In this document: one piece after another, positions 1 to 10,997 of the stretch | Position numbering within the stretch: position 1 is the stretch's first letter | Layout of the letters: every line of letters begins with the position of its first letter | Assembly (NCBI GenBank): GCA_001312405.1 | Contig: BBDR01000005.1 | Location: forward strand, 62,001 to 126,000 | DNA length: 64,000 nt | Origin: Clostridium sp. NkU-1 | GTDB taxonomy: Bacteria; Bacillota_A; Clostridia; Lachnospirales; Lachnospiraceae | Direction of reading: 5' to 3' | The notes under the pieces: model-generated | What the model was told of the DNA's origin: nothing | The model's input: the letters and a program-made list of their open reading frames with translations, nothing else | The model's database searches: none | Program-made: the position numbers and the translations under genes

Positions 1-1545
1 GGTTGTATTGCTGGCCTACCAGCTTGCGCCCCAAAGCTTCCGTTATAAAGTACTGCTGATTGCCAGTTATGTTTTCTTCCTTTCCTTTAGCGGAAAACTG
101 CTGGCATATCTGCTTTTTTCTACCCTTTCCATTCACCACATGGGCCTATGGCTTGCTTCCTGCAAAAAAAGACTATATGTCCGCAGCTTACGCCCCGGAA
201 GATAAAAAGGCAAAAAAAGCTGCCTATGAGGCCAAACGCCGCAGGGTCTTATGGCTTGGAATCGGATTGCAGCTTAGCATTTTATTGATTTTAAAATACT
301 CTGGTTTCTTTTTTTGAAAACCTCAACCTGGTATTAAAAGCAATATCCTTTCCAAGGCTTCTGCCTTCCATGAAATTCGCCCTGCCCATTGGGATTTCTT
401 TTTACACCCTGCAGGCGGTTTCGTATCTGATCGATGTTTATTATGAAAAAATAGAGGCTGATGACAATTTAGGCAGACTGGCCTTGTACCTCTCCTTTTT
501 TCCAACCCTTTTGGAAGGCCCGGTCTGCCGCTATTCTCAGACTGCCAAAGTCCTCTGCCAGGGGAAGCCATTGGAATACAAGAACGTTACCTACGGCCTT
601 CAGCGGCTGATGTGGGGATTATTTAAAAAACTGGTAATTGCAGACCGTCTTAATCTGCTTGTGGAAACGATCTTTGATACTCCCAATCATTACGGCGGGA
701 TCATCGCCATTGCCGGAGCCATTTTATATACCTTTCAGCTATATGCGGATTTTTCAGGCTGTATTGACATGACCATCGGTACCGGAGAAATGTTTGGGAT
801 CACCATACCCGAAAATTTCCGCCAGCCTTTTTTTCTCCAAAACTGCATCGGAATTCTGGAGACGCTGGCATATCACCCTTGGTGCCTGGTTAAAGGATTA
901 TATTTTTTATCCCATATCCTTAACTAAGTTCGTCAAGAACCTGGGAAAGAAATCCCGGGCTAAATTCGGAAAGCATTTAGGCAGATCATTTCCTCTTCTG
1001 CCGCCCTGTTTGGCGTGTGGATCTTAAACGGGCTGTGGCACGGAACCGGGTGGAATTATATTTTCTTCGGAATGTATTATTTTGTTCTCATTCTATTGGG
1101 GAATCTGCTGGAACCGGCCATTCAAAGGTTGACTAATGCTTTAAGGATCAACCGGAACTCTGCCTTGTACAGAAGCTTTCAAACAGTAAAGCTGCTTGTA
1201 ATCGTGTTTACGGGAGAACTTTTCTTCCGTGCAAATGGCCTGACAGCCGGAATGAATATGTTTCGGTCCATTTTCGCCGGCTTTCACTGGTCAGCGGTCA
1301 CAGACGGCTCCTTGCTTAAGCTTGGACTGTCCCTTCCTGATTTTATTGCCGTATTTTTAGGTTTTATTGCGGTATACACAGTGGGATTGATCCATGAACA
1401 GGGGATCTCCATCCGTGACAGGATTTCCGGCTGGAATATGTTTGCCCGCTGGAGCTTTCTTTACGCTGCTATCCTTCTTATCATTGTTTTGGGAGCTTAC
1501 GGCGACGGATACTTACCTGCAAAACTTATTTATGCCGGATTTTAA
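1..1545 (+). CDS. MBOAT-family O-acyltransferase (AlgI/DltB-like), 5' end outside window, frameshifted
   Basis: Multi-pass membrane O-acyltransferase expected to move acetyl groups across the membrane onto a surface polysaccharide. The MBOAT signature is visible as [19 protein letters not shown] (nt ~855-905) and as LWHGTGW (nt ~1033-1053), which carries the family's catalytic histidine. The reading frame changes four times. Three breaks are at 7-base A or T runs (about 167-173, 309-315, 826-833), where removing one base restores the frame; the fourth is near 980. Corrected, the protein runs continuously to the TAA at 1543. The start lies upstream of base 1. The SGNH-type gene follows after 11 bp, the usual AlgI + AlgX/DltD-like pairing. 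Target polysaccharide unknown; DltB (teichoic acid D-alanylation) is less likely because no dltA/dltC is seen. Confidence 0.85.
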
Positions 1546-1556
1546 GGGGTGATGAA

Positions 1557-2523
1557 ATGAAAAGCAAAAACAGAATCAAATCAATTTTATTTTTAACCGG
1601 ACTTTTTTATTTTATTGTACATTACCTCCTACCTGCTCCTCCCCTACAATAACATGGGAGATAGCCTTTATAAAAAGGCAAACGGCATTCTAAAGGAGCC
1701 AAAAGACACCATAGATTATGTGGCGGTCGGAGACAGTGAATGCAGCGCCAGCATTTCTCCCATGGAGGTCTGGAATGCTTACGGCTATTCCGGATATAAC
1801 TGCGGTGTTCCAAGCCAGCAATTACAGGATACTTACTACTTGCTGGAACGGCTGCTTAAAAACCAGCAGCCAAAAGTTGTTTTCCTGGAAACCAATGCAT
1901 TTTACCGGGATTTTAAATATATCAACACCCTTGAAACTTCCATTGAAGAAACCGTGAAAAAAATATTTCCCATTTATAAATACCATGACAACTGGAAATA
2001 TTTTCACTTTTACATGCTGAAAACCATAGGCCATAAGGTAAAGCTGGATTCTGCCACTGTTTATAAGGGATATCAATACAGTGCAATCGTAAATCCTTAC
2101 AAAAGCGGGCCATATGTTACGGAAACAGAGGATGTTTATGTGATCGACGAACAGCCTTTGTTATACTTAAATAAAATCGTAAACCTGTGCAGGGATAAAG
2201 ATATCCAACTGATCCTCTACAGCGCACCGTCGCCAAAGTGCTGGTCCTACGCCAAGCACAATGCAGCCGCAGACTTTGCAAACGAAAAACAGCTGACTTA
2301 CATTGACTTAAATTTAGATATCGATACCCTGGGCATTGACTGGGCAAAAGACTCCCGTGATGACGGGGATCACCTAAACTACTTTGGAGCAAAAAAAGTG
2401 TCGGACTATATGGGTAAATTCTTGTCAGACCACACGGACCTGACTGATCACCGGAAAGAAGAACGGTTTGCAGGCTGGAACAAAGAGCTGAACAATTATC
2501 TTAAGCTTACGGAACAGAATTAA
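1557..2523 (+). CDS. SGNH/DltD-AlgX-like secreted O-acetylation partner protein
   Basis: Partner of the preceding MBOAT protein, probably acting outside the membrane in polysaccharide O-acetylation. One N-terminal hydrophobic segment (residues ~9-25) anchors or exports it. A GDS motif (VAVGDSECSAS, residue ~57) and a C-terminal DGDHLNYFG match the GDSL-serine and Asp/His blocks of SGNH esterase-like domains. The ATG at 1557 follows an AGGGGTGATG-type site. The T run at 1603-1608 breaks the frame between the signal anchor and the body, which is open from 1615 (TTG) to the TAA at 2521. Length (~320 aa) fits DltD/AlgX-like accessory proteins. The exact family (DUF1574-like or AlgX) is not settled. 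Confidence 0.7.
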
Positions 2524-2528
2524 CTCTT

Positions 2529-2575
2529 AAAGAGCATTGGGCAGCCGGAAAACAGGCTGTTTCCAATGCTCTTTT
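2529..2575 (+). terminator. Rho-independent terminator of the O-acetylation operon
   Basis: Inverted arms AAAGAGCATTGG and CCAATGCTCTTTT lie just after the SGNH gene stop. The stem sits between convergent genes, and each outer arm gives a T-rich or A-rich flank, so it may stop both the + operon and the aminotransferase transcript on the - strand. Confidence 0.75.
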
Positions 2576-2579
2576 GTCA

Positions 2580-3802
2580 CTATTTCTGTATGTAGCAGGA
2601 CATGAAATCCGCCAGCTTGTTGCATGCCATTTTCAGCTGTTTTAATTCCGGGAGGTAAACGACCCGGAAATGATCCGGTTTTTCCCAGTGGAACCCGCCT
2701 CCATGAGTCAGCAGGATCTTCTTATCCTTTAAAAAGTCTAATACAAACCTTTCATCATCATAAATGTTAAATTTACCGGTATCGATCTTCGGGAACATGT
2801 AAAAGGCTGCTTTGGGCTTTACCACCGAAATTCCCGGAATCTCATTTAGCGCCTGATACGTGTATTCTCTCTGTTCGTATATTCTCCCGCCCGGTACCAT
2901 CAGTTTTTCAGTTTCTTCTTCCATCTCCAGCGCATCCTCGATCACGGACTGGGCCGGGACATTGGAGCAAAGCCGCATGGAGGATAACAGGTTTATCCCT
3001 TCCACATAGCCTTTTGCAAAGGATTTATCGCCGCAAAGGCTCATCCAGCCGCAGCGGTATCCTGCGATCAAATGGGATTTAGAAAGGCCATTGAACGTAA
3101 TGGTCAAAAGGTCCGGTGCCAGGGAGGCAATGGATACATGCTCTAAACCGTCAAAGACAAGCCTGTCATAAATTTCATCTGCAAAAATGATCAGCCCATG
3201 TTTCCGGCTTATTTCCACGATCTCCTCCAGGATTTCCTTTGGATACAGAGTACCCGTAGGATTGTTGGGGTTAATGATGACGATGCCCTTGGTCCTGCTT
3301 GTGATTTTGTTTTTTATATCGTTGATATCCGGGTACCAGTCTGCCTTTTCATCGCACGTATAATGGATGGCAGTTCCGCCTGAAAGAGTTACGGATGCAG
3401 TCCATAACGGATAGTCGGGAGAAGGGACCAAAATCTCATCCCCGCAGTTTAACAGCCCCTGCATGCTTAAGGTGATCAGCTCGCTTACGCCGTTTCCCGT
3501 GTATACATCATCCACAGTGACCTGGTCAATCCCTTTTTTTTCTTACAGTATTTGACGATTGCCCTTCTGGCAGAAAGAAGCCCCTTGGAATCCGAGTACC
3601 CTTCTGTATGGGACAAATTTTCGTTCATTCGTTTAAGCAGCTCCTCCGGCGCACGAAAACCAAAGGGGGCCGGATTCCCGATATTTAACTTTAATATATC
3701 AATTCCCTGGTCAATCATCCGGTTCGCTTCATCCATGACCGGACCTCTGATATCATAACACACATGATCTAACTTACTGGATTTTTCAAAATTCCTCATC
3801 AC
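2580..3802 (-). CDS. PLP-dependent class I/II aminotransferase (AlaA-like)
   Basis: Fold-type I aminotransferase, probably glutamate-pyruvate (alanine) transaminase. Visible blocks: NIGNPAPFGF near the N-terminus, GNGVSELI, NPNNPTG (residue ~182), FADEIYDRL, and NGLSKSHLIAGYRCGWM, where the lysine is the expected PLP Schiff-base residue (~237). Corrected length is ~407 aa, typical for AlaA. The frame breaks at an 8-base A/T run (about 3534-3541), between YCKKK and the GID...VDDVYTG segment. The gene follows a T-box leader with a likely Ala specifier, which supports alanine synthesis when charged tRNA-Ala is short. Aspartate or other 2-oxo-acid specificity cannot be excluded from sequence. Confidence 0.85.
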
Positions 3803-3841
3803 TGCTCTCCTCTTTCTAAGTAATTTAATAGATGAAGGTAA

Positions 3842-4122
3842 TAAAAAAACGCCCTAAACGTCAAAACGTTTAGGCGAATATACAATCCGTGTTACCACCT
3901 AAATTCAGAGAAATCTCTGCACTCTCTACGATACCATCATATCGTGTCCCTGTAACGTGGGAATACGTTGAAGCCTACTAAACCATCTTCCTGGAATCAG
4001 GGAACATCGTTATTCGGTCCAAAGCTCCGAGACTGCTTCGATATACTAAAATAAAGATTCGCACCAACCATCTTCTCTCTGAAATTCATTGTATATGTAC
4101 TATTTCTCTTCATTGCCTTTTC
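3842..4122 (-). promoter_or_regulatory. T-box riboswitch leader, probable Ala (GCA) specifier
   Basis: On the minus strand the leader shows AGAGAG, a GGTTGGTG distal-loop element, GAAGCAGTCTCGGAGC, the T-box core AGGTGGTAACACGG, and then a terminator stem CGCCTAAACGT/ACGTTTAGGGCG followed by seven T. The T-box core can pair as antiterminator and the stem after it is the terminator. In clostridial T-boxes the specifier commonly sits between GAA and a CTCGGAGC-like block; here that reads GCA (4034-4036), an alanine codon. The class is clear; the specifier is inferred by pattern alignment, not by a folded model. It controls the aminotransferase gene. Confidence 0.9.
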
Positions 4123-4134
4123 ACTATTTCCGCA

Positions 4135-4163
4135 ATAATAACACAGGCAGAAGGAATTGTCAA
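4135..4163 (-). promoter_or_regulatory. SigA-type promoter of the T-box/aminotransferase transcript
   Basis: Minus-strand TTGACA (4163-4158), 17-bp spacer, TATTAT (4140-4135). It lies directly upstream of the T-box leader. Confidence 0.8.
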
Positions 4164-4203
4164 TTACTAAAATATTTTAGCATCACCATAGACTGACCCT
4201 GTC

Positions 4204-5194
4204 TCAAATTTCCCCATCTGCAGGAAACCGGATTCCTCCCCTGCGTCTTGCAGTTGTCTGGATCTCGCTTACAAGCAGGGTGTGGTCCAGAAGCTGATAG
4301 CATTTTTCCAGATCATTGCCGCTGATCATATCCTGAAATTCCATGAATTCATTTATCATGCGGTGGTCAAAGCTGTCTTCATTTACAAAGGATTTTGTAT
4401 CATCATTCATGATGATTTCAAAGCTTCTGCAGATGCTGGCAGGCGTATCCTGATGGATGACCCCTTTCTCCCCCTGGATATAATTTGCAACAGGAGCCTT
4501 GCAGTCCTTGGCGCCGACGCAGGTGCATTTAAATGTGCCGTAGTCCAATATCAGTATCCCGGAAGTATCGATCCCTCTCTCCACATTTGGGAAATATTCC
4601 ACCTTAAGCGGCCTGCCGAATAATCCTGCAGCGTAATGGATGTTATAAATATTAATATCCATGAGCGCGCCGCCGGAACGCGCGGGATCAAAGGCAGGCA
4701 AAATAAGGCCTTCTTTAAAGCTGTCATATCTTCTGGAATACTGGGAATAGTTTAACTGCACGATTTTTATATTTCCCAGGGACGGCAGCAGTTCTTTTAC
4801 TTTTTTTATAATTTGGCAGAAAAAGAGTTGTGACCGCTTCAAATAAAAACAGCCTCTTCTCTCTTGCCAGCCCGCTTAATATCAGGGCCTCCTCAAAGGT
4901 TGATGTAAAGGGTTTTTCAACAATCACATGCTTACCTGCCTCCAGTGCCTCTTTCGTATACTGGAAGTGCAAATGATTGGGCAGAGCCACATAAACCGTA
5001 TCCACACCGCTGTTTAGGAAGTCCTGATAATCCGTAAAAATATGCTTTATATCATATTTTTCTCCAAGCTCCCTTCCCACATCCTCACTTCTTTTCGTAC
5101 AGCAAATGGCCGTCAGCTCCACCTTAGCTAAATAATGAACGATTGGCAGAAACTCCTTCACAATCATTCCTGATCCAACGATACCTAATTTCAT
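4204..5194 (-). CDS. Gfo/Idh/MocA-family NAD(P)-dependent oxidoreductase
   Basis: N-terminal Rossmann fold with GIVGSGMIV (residues ~4-12), then YVALPNHLHF and GKHVIVEKPF, the EKP motif of the family, whose lysine helps bind and reduce a sugar or inositol-like substrate. The second half carries GGALMDINIYNIHYA, the usual C-terminal GFO/IDH block. Corrected length is ~330 aa. The frame breaks at a seven-A/T run near 4806-4812 (LPNYKK...VKELLP); removing one base joins the halves. The ATG at 5194 follows GAGAGG with 8-nt spacing and is preferred over an in-frame GTG 9 nt upstream. Substrate unknown; no sugar cluster adjoins it. Confidence 0.85.
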
Positions 5195-5294
5195 GCTTAA
5201 CACCTCTCAAGTACAATCTAAAGTTTCTTTCATCCCCTTTTGCCTTGCCCTGTCCAATGCCCGCCGGACACATATGGGAACAGCCAGAGGCGGC

Positions 5295-5838
5295 TTAAAT
5301 GACCCTTCTTAATTCTCCTGTTACAGAATCTATTACCAATCCGTATACCATGATCTCCTCCGGGACAAAGGGATGGCTGCGTATCAGCTCTACGGACTTT
5401 TTGATGGATAAATCCAAATCTTTAAATCCTCCCAGCCATGAATCAAAATCAATGCCATAGTATTTTACCATGTCAATATCCTTTTGTACGATTCCCCGAT
5501 GTTTCATTTTTTTCTATGATTTTCTTGCTGTCCGTATGTCTGGCTCCGCAATCAGTATGTCCGATTACAAGGATTTCCTTGACATCCAGTTCATAAATTC
5601 CAATCAGCAGGCTTCTCATGGCACTTCCAAATGGGTGGGAAATAATTCCCCCGGCATTTTTAATGATTTTTGCATCCCCGTTTTTAATCCCCAGGGCTAA
5701 GGGCAATAATTCCGTTAATCTTGTGTCCATACAGGATACGATCGCGATCTTTTTATGGGGGAATTTGTCGGTAATATATTTTTCATAGCCTTTGTTTTCA
5801 ACAAATTCTTTATTATATTGCAGTATTTCATTAATCAT
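5295..5838 (-). CDS. Beta-class carbonic anhydrase
   Basis: Cytoplasmic zinc enzyme interconverting CO2 and bicarbonate. The zinc-site blocks are present: SCMDTRL (Cys, Asp-Arg dyad, residues ~35-41) and HTDCGA (His and Cys, ~94-99). The C-terminal half has the MVYGLVIDSVTGELRRV ending typical of the short clostridial beta form. Corrected length is ~180 aa. The frame breaks at a seven-A run near 5507-5513; with six A residues the enzyme reads straight through KKIIEKMKHRGIVQKD. Start ATG 5838 follows GAAGGAT. Downstream of MsrAB on the same strand. Confidence 0.88.
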
Positions 5839-5884
5839 CTTTTATCCTTCACTCTTCTTCCGTATTATTTATTCCGTCCTGGCA

Positions 5885-6836
5885 TTAAAACAGCTTCAGA
5901 TATTCTCCGTATCCTTCTTTCTCCATATTTTCTTTGGGAATGAATCTTAAAGAAGCGCTGTTAATGCAATAGCGCAGTCCTCCCCGGTCTATGGGACCAT
6001 CTTCAAATACATGGCCCAAATGGGCATCTCCCAGCTTGCTTCTCACCTCTGTACGGAGCATTCCATATCTCCGGTCCTCAATGTCCTTTATGGACTCTGA
6101 ATCAATTGGCTTGGAAAAGCTTGGCCAGCCGCAGCCTGATTCAAACTTATCGGTTGACATAAAAAGCGGTTCCCCTGTTGTAATATCCACATAAATTCCA
6201 TCTTCGAATTTATCAAAGTATTCATTTTTAAAGGGAGACTCTGTAGCGCTGTTCTGCGTGACTTCAAACTGCAGGTCAGTCAGGCTTTCTCTCAATTCAC
6301 CCTTGGTTTTTATTTCGTATTTTTTTGCTTTTATCCTCTGCCTTCTTTGCCTTTTCAAATTTATCCGCACCAATATGGCAGTATCCGCCCGGGTTTTTAT
6401 CCAGATATTTCTGGTGGTATTCCTCAGCCCTGTAGTAGGAGGTAAGCGGCTTAACTTCAATCGCTATTTTCTCTTTATAATTTCTCTGAAGCTCATTTAT
6501 GGAATCCCGGATCACCGGCTCATCTCTGCCATCTGTGAAATAGATTCCTGTCCGGTACTGTGAACCAACATCGCCGCCCTGGCGGTTCACGCTTACTGGA
6601 TTGATCACATCATAATAAAGCTGCAGCAGATAGGGCAGTCCTATTACGCTGTCGTCATATTCCACCTTCACGGTTTCCGCATGCCCGGTATCATGGCTGC
6701 ACACTTCCTTATAAGTTGGATTTTCAGTATTTCCATTGGCATATCCCACCTCAGTAAACAGGATGCCCGGAATATTTTCCAGGTACTTTTCTGTTCCCCA
6801 AAAGCAGCCGCCTGCCAGATAAATTTCTTTCTTCAT
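5885..6836 (-). CDS. msrAB: Fused methionine sulfoxide reductase MsrA-MsrB
   Basis: Bifunctional repair enzyme reducing both S- and R-methionine sulfoxide in proteins. The MsrA half begins [19 protein letters not shown] with the catalytic GCFW cysteine (residue ~11). The MsrB half has SGCGWPSF and [11 protein letters not shown] with the catalytic cysteine near the C-terminus; CxxC zinc pairs are not seen, as in zinc-free MsrB forms. The frame break at a seven-A run near 6330 sits in the lysine-rich linker (EDKSKK...YEIKTKG); with six A the two domains are one ORF of ~315 aa. The ATG at 6836 follows a GAGGTG site. Confidence 0.92.
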
Positions 6837-6889
6837 AGGAATCACCTCTCTTGAAAATATAAATAACCGCCAGTTACTCTGTCGTGGAA

Positions 6890-7501
6890 TCATCTGATAT
6901 GATATTGCTCCATCAGATTCACCGCCGACCTAAGGATCTGCGCCGTCATGCCCCATATAATCCAATTTTCATATTTGTAAAATAAGACGTCATAAGTTCC
7001 TTTTACCCAAGGGTATTTTACCCCTCCCGGTATCCACTCATACGGAAAATCCTCCGGTGGCTCTGAGATCAGTTTGCTCACAAATCTCTCCGGTTTCTGA
7101 CTGCGGAAAAATCCAGCGGGATTTTTATGATCTCATCTACTTCATCCCTGCTGAATGTATCCTGATAATCGCTTATAACGCCAATAAAAGGATGGATCAT
7201 CAGGTTAAAGGGTGACAGATAAATATCTCCCGGACCCATCACCTCAATCTGCCGGGGCAATATGTTCAGCTCTTCAACGGTCTCACGCACCGCACATTCT
7301 TTAAGGGTTTCCCCGGCTTCAAGCTTTCCACCTGGAAAACAAACCTCTCCTGGCTGGCGTTTTAACTCATTGGACCTTTTTTTCAAATAATAAATAAGTG
7401 ACCCCTGAAATGCGGATCAGGGGAATCAGCACCGCATACTTTCTGAATTTTTCTTCTCCGATCATTCCAGGACGCCGGATTGAAAATTGTTCTTTCTCCA
7501 A
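6890..7501 (-). CDS. Nudix hydrolase (CoA pyrophosphatase-like)
   Basis: Nudix enzyme. The segment GEVCFPGGKLEAGETLKE...RETVEELNI holds the Nudix box with its metal-binding REXXEE core, and the preceding QPGEVCFPGG matches CoA/acyl-CoA diphosphatases of the NudL/YeaB type. A TTG start at 7501 is well placed after GGAGGGAGG. Two frame breaks: the A run near 7380 (FEKK...SNELKRQ) and near 7080-7120 before SKLISEPPEDFPYEW. Corrected length ~204 aa. Role probably housekeeping of CoA derivatives; substrate is inferred. Confidence 0.82.
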
Positions 7502-7718
7502 AATAATGGCCTCCCTCCGTTTGCAGATTGGTCCAGGCATGGATTAATCCAAAAATCATGTAATAAAAGCTAAATAAATTTTACACTAATTTTTATATAA
7601 TAACAATAGTTATTCCTACTTATACACTATATAATCATCCTTTTTTTTCATATCATTGGCCGGTAACCTAATGCAGAACAAACCTATCATTGCCATGATA
7701 CAGGACAGGAATTTGTTC

Positions 7719-8315
7719 CTATTCGCTCCCTTTTATGCAAAACCGCCAAAGGTAGTCTCTGGCTTCCTCTGCATAGTCAACTCCCACACGTTTTGTTGCT
7801 ATGATATTGAAATTTTCGTCTGTACCTTCCTCAAAATATACCTGATCGCCGCATAAGTCTATGCCATTAAAGCTTCTATCCAATGATAATGCAATGCACA
7901 GTTTTCCCGGCCCGTTTATGAGACCCTTTCGCTGGCTTTTAGAAAGCTGTTCATACTCTTTTCCAAATCTCTTTTGGGCCATCAGCTGGATTCCCTCTAC
8001 TGGCTCGGCAGCCCTTATTAAAACTGCCTGCGGAATTCCCTTCTCCCTTGTCACCACATTGAAGCAGCTGTACATCCCATAGATAAGAAACATATAGACA
8101 AAACCGGGATCTCCATACATTACTTCCACCCTTGCGTCCTCTTTCCTCCGTAAGAATGGGCAGCCTTATCTTCAATGCCCATATATGCCTCTGCCTCCAC
8201 GATCTTGGCAGCGATTCTCTGGCCTTCCCATTCGTGGACAAGTACCTTTCCCAATATTTCCCTGGCGACCAGGATTGAATCCCTGTTATAGAATTCTCTG
8301 TCTAGTTTTTTTCAT
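7719..8315 (-). CDS. DNA-3-methyladenine glycosylase (AAG/MPG type)
   Basis: Base-excision repair glycosylase removing alkylated purines. Diagnostic blocks: [24 protein letters not shown] (with the catalytic Glu region), [42 protein letters not shown]. Corrected length is ~198 aa, normal for the family. Two breaks: an A run right after the start ([13 protein letters not shown]) and near 8130 (SYGGKRT...VEVMYGDPG). The ATG at 8315 is chosen because it opens the conserved LDREFY start. Confidence 0.87.
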
Positions 8316-8376
8316 CCCATTGGCCTTCCTTTCGAATGTTAGTGATGATGAATTTTGAAAGCAGGTTATGATCCTC

Positions 8377-9483
8377 CTATTTGAACATTGCGCTGGAATT
8401 TAATACTGAAGTACTGTATACAAAAAGCACGTCCTGATCGTCAAAGGTTATATAATCACTGATCAGGTCACTGGAAATATATCGTATATCGATCATGGTC
8501 ACTTTTGAATACCCGTCAAGCAAAAGGGGCGCCAGGCTGCTGCCAAAGGAATCCCGGAATATCACCAGCTCTTTCCCGTTTTTTACGGAGGGATTGCTGA
8601 TTTCCAAAAGGGCCGCCGCACCGGATAAATACACATCATACGGATCATTTCCCGAAAGCTTTTCAACATCATACACTGCCGTGGTTTTTCCTGTCTCCCA
8701 ATTATATACGGTACAGTCATCTATAAGATCACTGGTAAGGTATTTCAGCTTATCCGGTTTCATCGGCAGGGCGGAGTGCCCATAATATACTCCGTAAAAA
8801 GGCCGTTCCGTTTCTATTTCCGCATATTCTCCTGATTTTTCTTTCTCTTCTCCTAAAGTACTCTTTATTTTATCCGTCACCCTGGTAAGCCGCTCCTGCT
8901 TCCAGTGAATATCCGTCTTATAATAATCATCAATTTCCAGAAGATCTGATATATCGATATACTCCGCAAAGTCTGTATCTGCTTTCATCATTTCAAATAG
9001 TTTCGAATAGTCCATAGAGGGATAGCCATTTGCCTTTGAAAGAAAATATCCCTTATCAGGAACAATGGTAAGATAAACGTTTACATTCCTGCCCTCCATG
9101 TATTTTTCATAAAGATACCGGAATTTATCCGCTGCTCTTTCAATGGAGGCTTCATTCAAAGGGTATTCCATTTTTACGGCGTACCCATCCTGAATATAGA
9201 TGCCGTTATTATCCTTCTGTCCCAATGGATAAAACCTGACATACGCCTTTATGGTACGAAATAAAAACCGGCAGGGAAACTGGTCTTTGGCGTATTGCTC
9301 AAAATCCTCCATAAAATCTACCGTAACCAGGCTTTTAAGTGTAAATTCCGGAAAACCTGCCAGCTTTCTTCTTTCACTGGCTGATATGTCATGGGTTGGT
9401 GAAAGCCATGAAGAAAGCGCCAGAAGAAACCATAGGGTTCCTGTCAGAATCACTATAATCCGATTGATTTTTTTATCTTTCAT
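8377..9483 (-). CDS. DHHW-family protein, probable O-acetylation partner
   Basis: Extracytoplasmic protein of the DHHW family, regularly found beside MBOAT acyltransferases in Firmicutes. One N-terminal membrane anchor (residues ~9-28, VILTGTLWFLLALSSWL), then an outside domain. The family block appears as YYKTDIHWKQERL (residue ~190), and FRDSFGSSLAPLLLDGYSKVTMID resembles the AlgX/AlgJ SGNH-like C-terminal half. The 368-aa ORF is intact. It starts 12 bp after the MBOAT stop, so the two are cotranscribed. By analogy to AlgJ/AlgX it would present or transfer acetyl groups on a surface polymer; the polymer is unknown. Confidence 0.8.
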   Translation of the reverse strand: MKDKKINRIIVILTGTLWFLLALSSWLSPTHDISASERRKLAGFPEFTLKSLVTVDFMEDFEQYAKDQFPCRFLFRTIKAYVRFYPLGQKDNNGIYIQDGYAVKMEYPLNEASIERAADKFRYLYEKYMEGRNVNVYLTIVPDKGYFLSKANGYPSMDYSKLFEMMKADTDFAEYIDISDLLEIDDYYKTDIHWKQERLTRVTDKIKSTLGEEKEKSGEYAEIETERPFYGVYYGHSALPMKPDKLKYLTSDLIDDCTVYNWETGKTTAVYDVEKLSGNDPYDVYLSGAAALLEISNPSVKNGKELVIFRDSFGSSLAPLLLDGYSKVTMIDIRYISSDLISDYITFDDQDVLFVYSTSVLNSSAMFK

Positions 9484-9494
9484 TCCTGCCCTCC

Positions 9495-10901
9495 TTAAAA
9501 GCGAAAATACAGAAATGGATTAAAAGAAGCATCGATTAAGTATGCCGTTGTCAGTAAAAGCAGCAGCACGCATACAAAAGGCTCTGCCCCGGTAAGGAAA
9601 ATCCCTCCGCATGGCGTTTCACGAATGCGGCCTATAACCCTTTTTGGCAAATCAGTGCTTCCTGTTACAGCTATTGCAAATATGATAAAATAGCTTCTTA
9701 AGTAATAGGCTGACTGGATTCCTGTTAACGGCAGTCCGCTCATCCCGAACATGGAACGAAGCCGTTCCGCTGATGTACCCAGATCAGGAGCGTCAAATAT
9801 GACAAAGCTTATAATTACAAGAAGCATGACATAAAGGTGGGAAATGCTTTCCGGCATTTTCTTAAGGAAACTGCCAAACCACAGCTTCTCAATCATCAGG
9901 AGAAAGGCAAAGAACAATCCCCATATGATAAAATTCCATGCGGCACCGTGCCATAAGCCGGTCAGCATCCATACCAGAAAGATATTAAAGAGCCAGCGCA
10001 TCCTGCCAACACGGTTTCCTCCTAAGGGAATATACAGATAATCCCTAAACCAGGTTCCCAGAGACATATGCCACCTGCGCCAGAATTCAGTAATACTTTT
10101 GGAAATAAACGGATAATTGAAATTTTCCTGAAAATCAAAGCCAAACAACTTGCCTAAGCCAATTGCCATATCACTGTATCCGGAAAAATCAAAATAAATC
10201 TGTAAAGTAAAGGCTCCTGCATAAAGCCAGTAAAATAATACGTTTCGCTCCTGGGAATCTGCAAAGATTTTGCACAATTCCCCAAGGGAATTGGCGATCA
10301 GGACCTTTTTTTGAAATTCCAAATAAAAACCTGCGAATTCCTATGCGGGCTTTTATAAAGCTATGTTCCCTACGGTCAAGAGCCTGTGCAATATCGGTAT
10401 ATCTTACAATAGGGCCTGCGATCAGCTGAGGAAAAAATGCCACATAGGTGGCCAATGATAATAAGTTCTTCTGTGCTTTTGTGTTTTTACGGTAAACATC
10501 TATGGTATAGCTAAGAATTTGAAAGGTATAAAAGCTGATGCCAATAGGAAGAACAACTTTTAACATTGGGACTGAAAATCCGGTCAGGGAATTGACGTTT
10601 GCAATAAAAAAATCGGCATATTTAAAATACCCCAGCATTCCCAGAGAAAAGACCACCGAAACAAGCAGCCATCTCCTTCCCCAAACCGAACCGGAGCACC
10701 GCTCTATAAGCAAACCAAGAATGTAATTCACCAGTATGGATATGACCATAAATATGATGTATTTAGGCTCTCCCCAGCCGTAAAATATGAGGGAAGAAAA
10801 AAAGCAGCACACCGTTTTTCATTTTCTTCGGACAAACAAAGTACACACCTATGACCAAAGGCAAAAAAATAATATAAAAATGTTATACTTGAAAATACCA
10901 T
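9495..10901 (-). CDS. MBOAT-family O-acyltransferase (AlgI-like), second locus
   Basis: Polytopic membrane acyltransferase. Motifs: FYGWGEPKYI near the N-terminus, [62 protein letters not shown], and GLWHGAAWNF with the catalytic His. Corrected length ~470 aa, normal for AlgI. Breaks: a seven-T run near 10862 (removing one base gives YYFLPLVIGVYFVCPKK), near 10800, and near 10310. Start ATG 10901 follows GGGTGAGAG. The DUF4358 lipoprotein lies upstream and the DHHW protein downstream on the same strand, giving a three-gene O-acetylation operon. Its order differs from the locus at 1-2523, so it is not a recent duplicate. Confidence 0.87.
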
Positions 10902-10997
10902 GCTCTCACCCGGCGGCCCTTCTGATTTCTTTCGTGTTTCAATACTTCTTCTGCGGCTGATCATACTGCTGATCACACTGTTTTGTTTTATCTGATA

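Noticed and set aside
1557..2523. dlt operon (D-alanylation) instead of O-acetylation
   Set aside because: No dltA or dltC adjacent; but the 5' side of the locus is outside the window, so this is not fully excluded.
4282..4623. 113-aa ORF on + strand
   Set aside because: Shadow of the Gfo/Idh/MocA oxidoreductase gene on the other strand.
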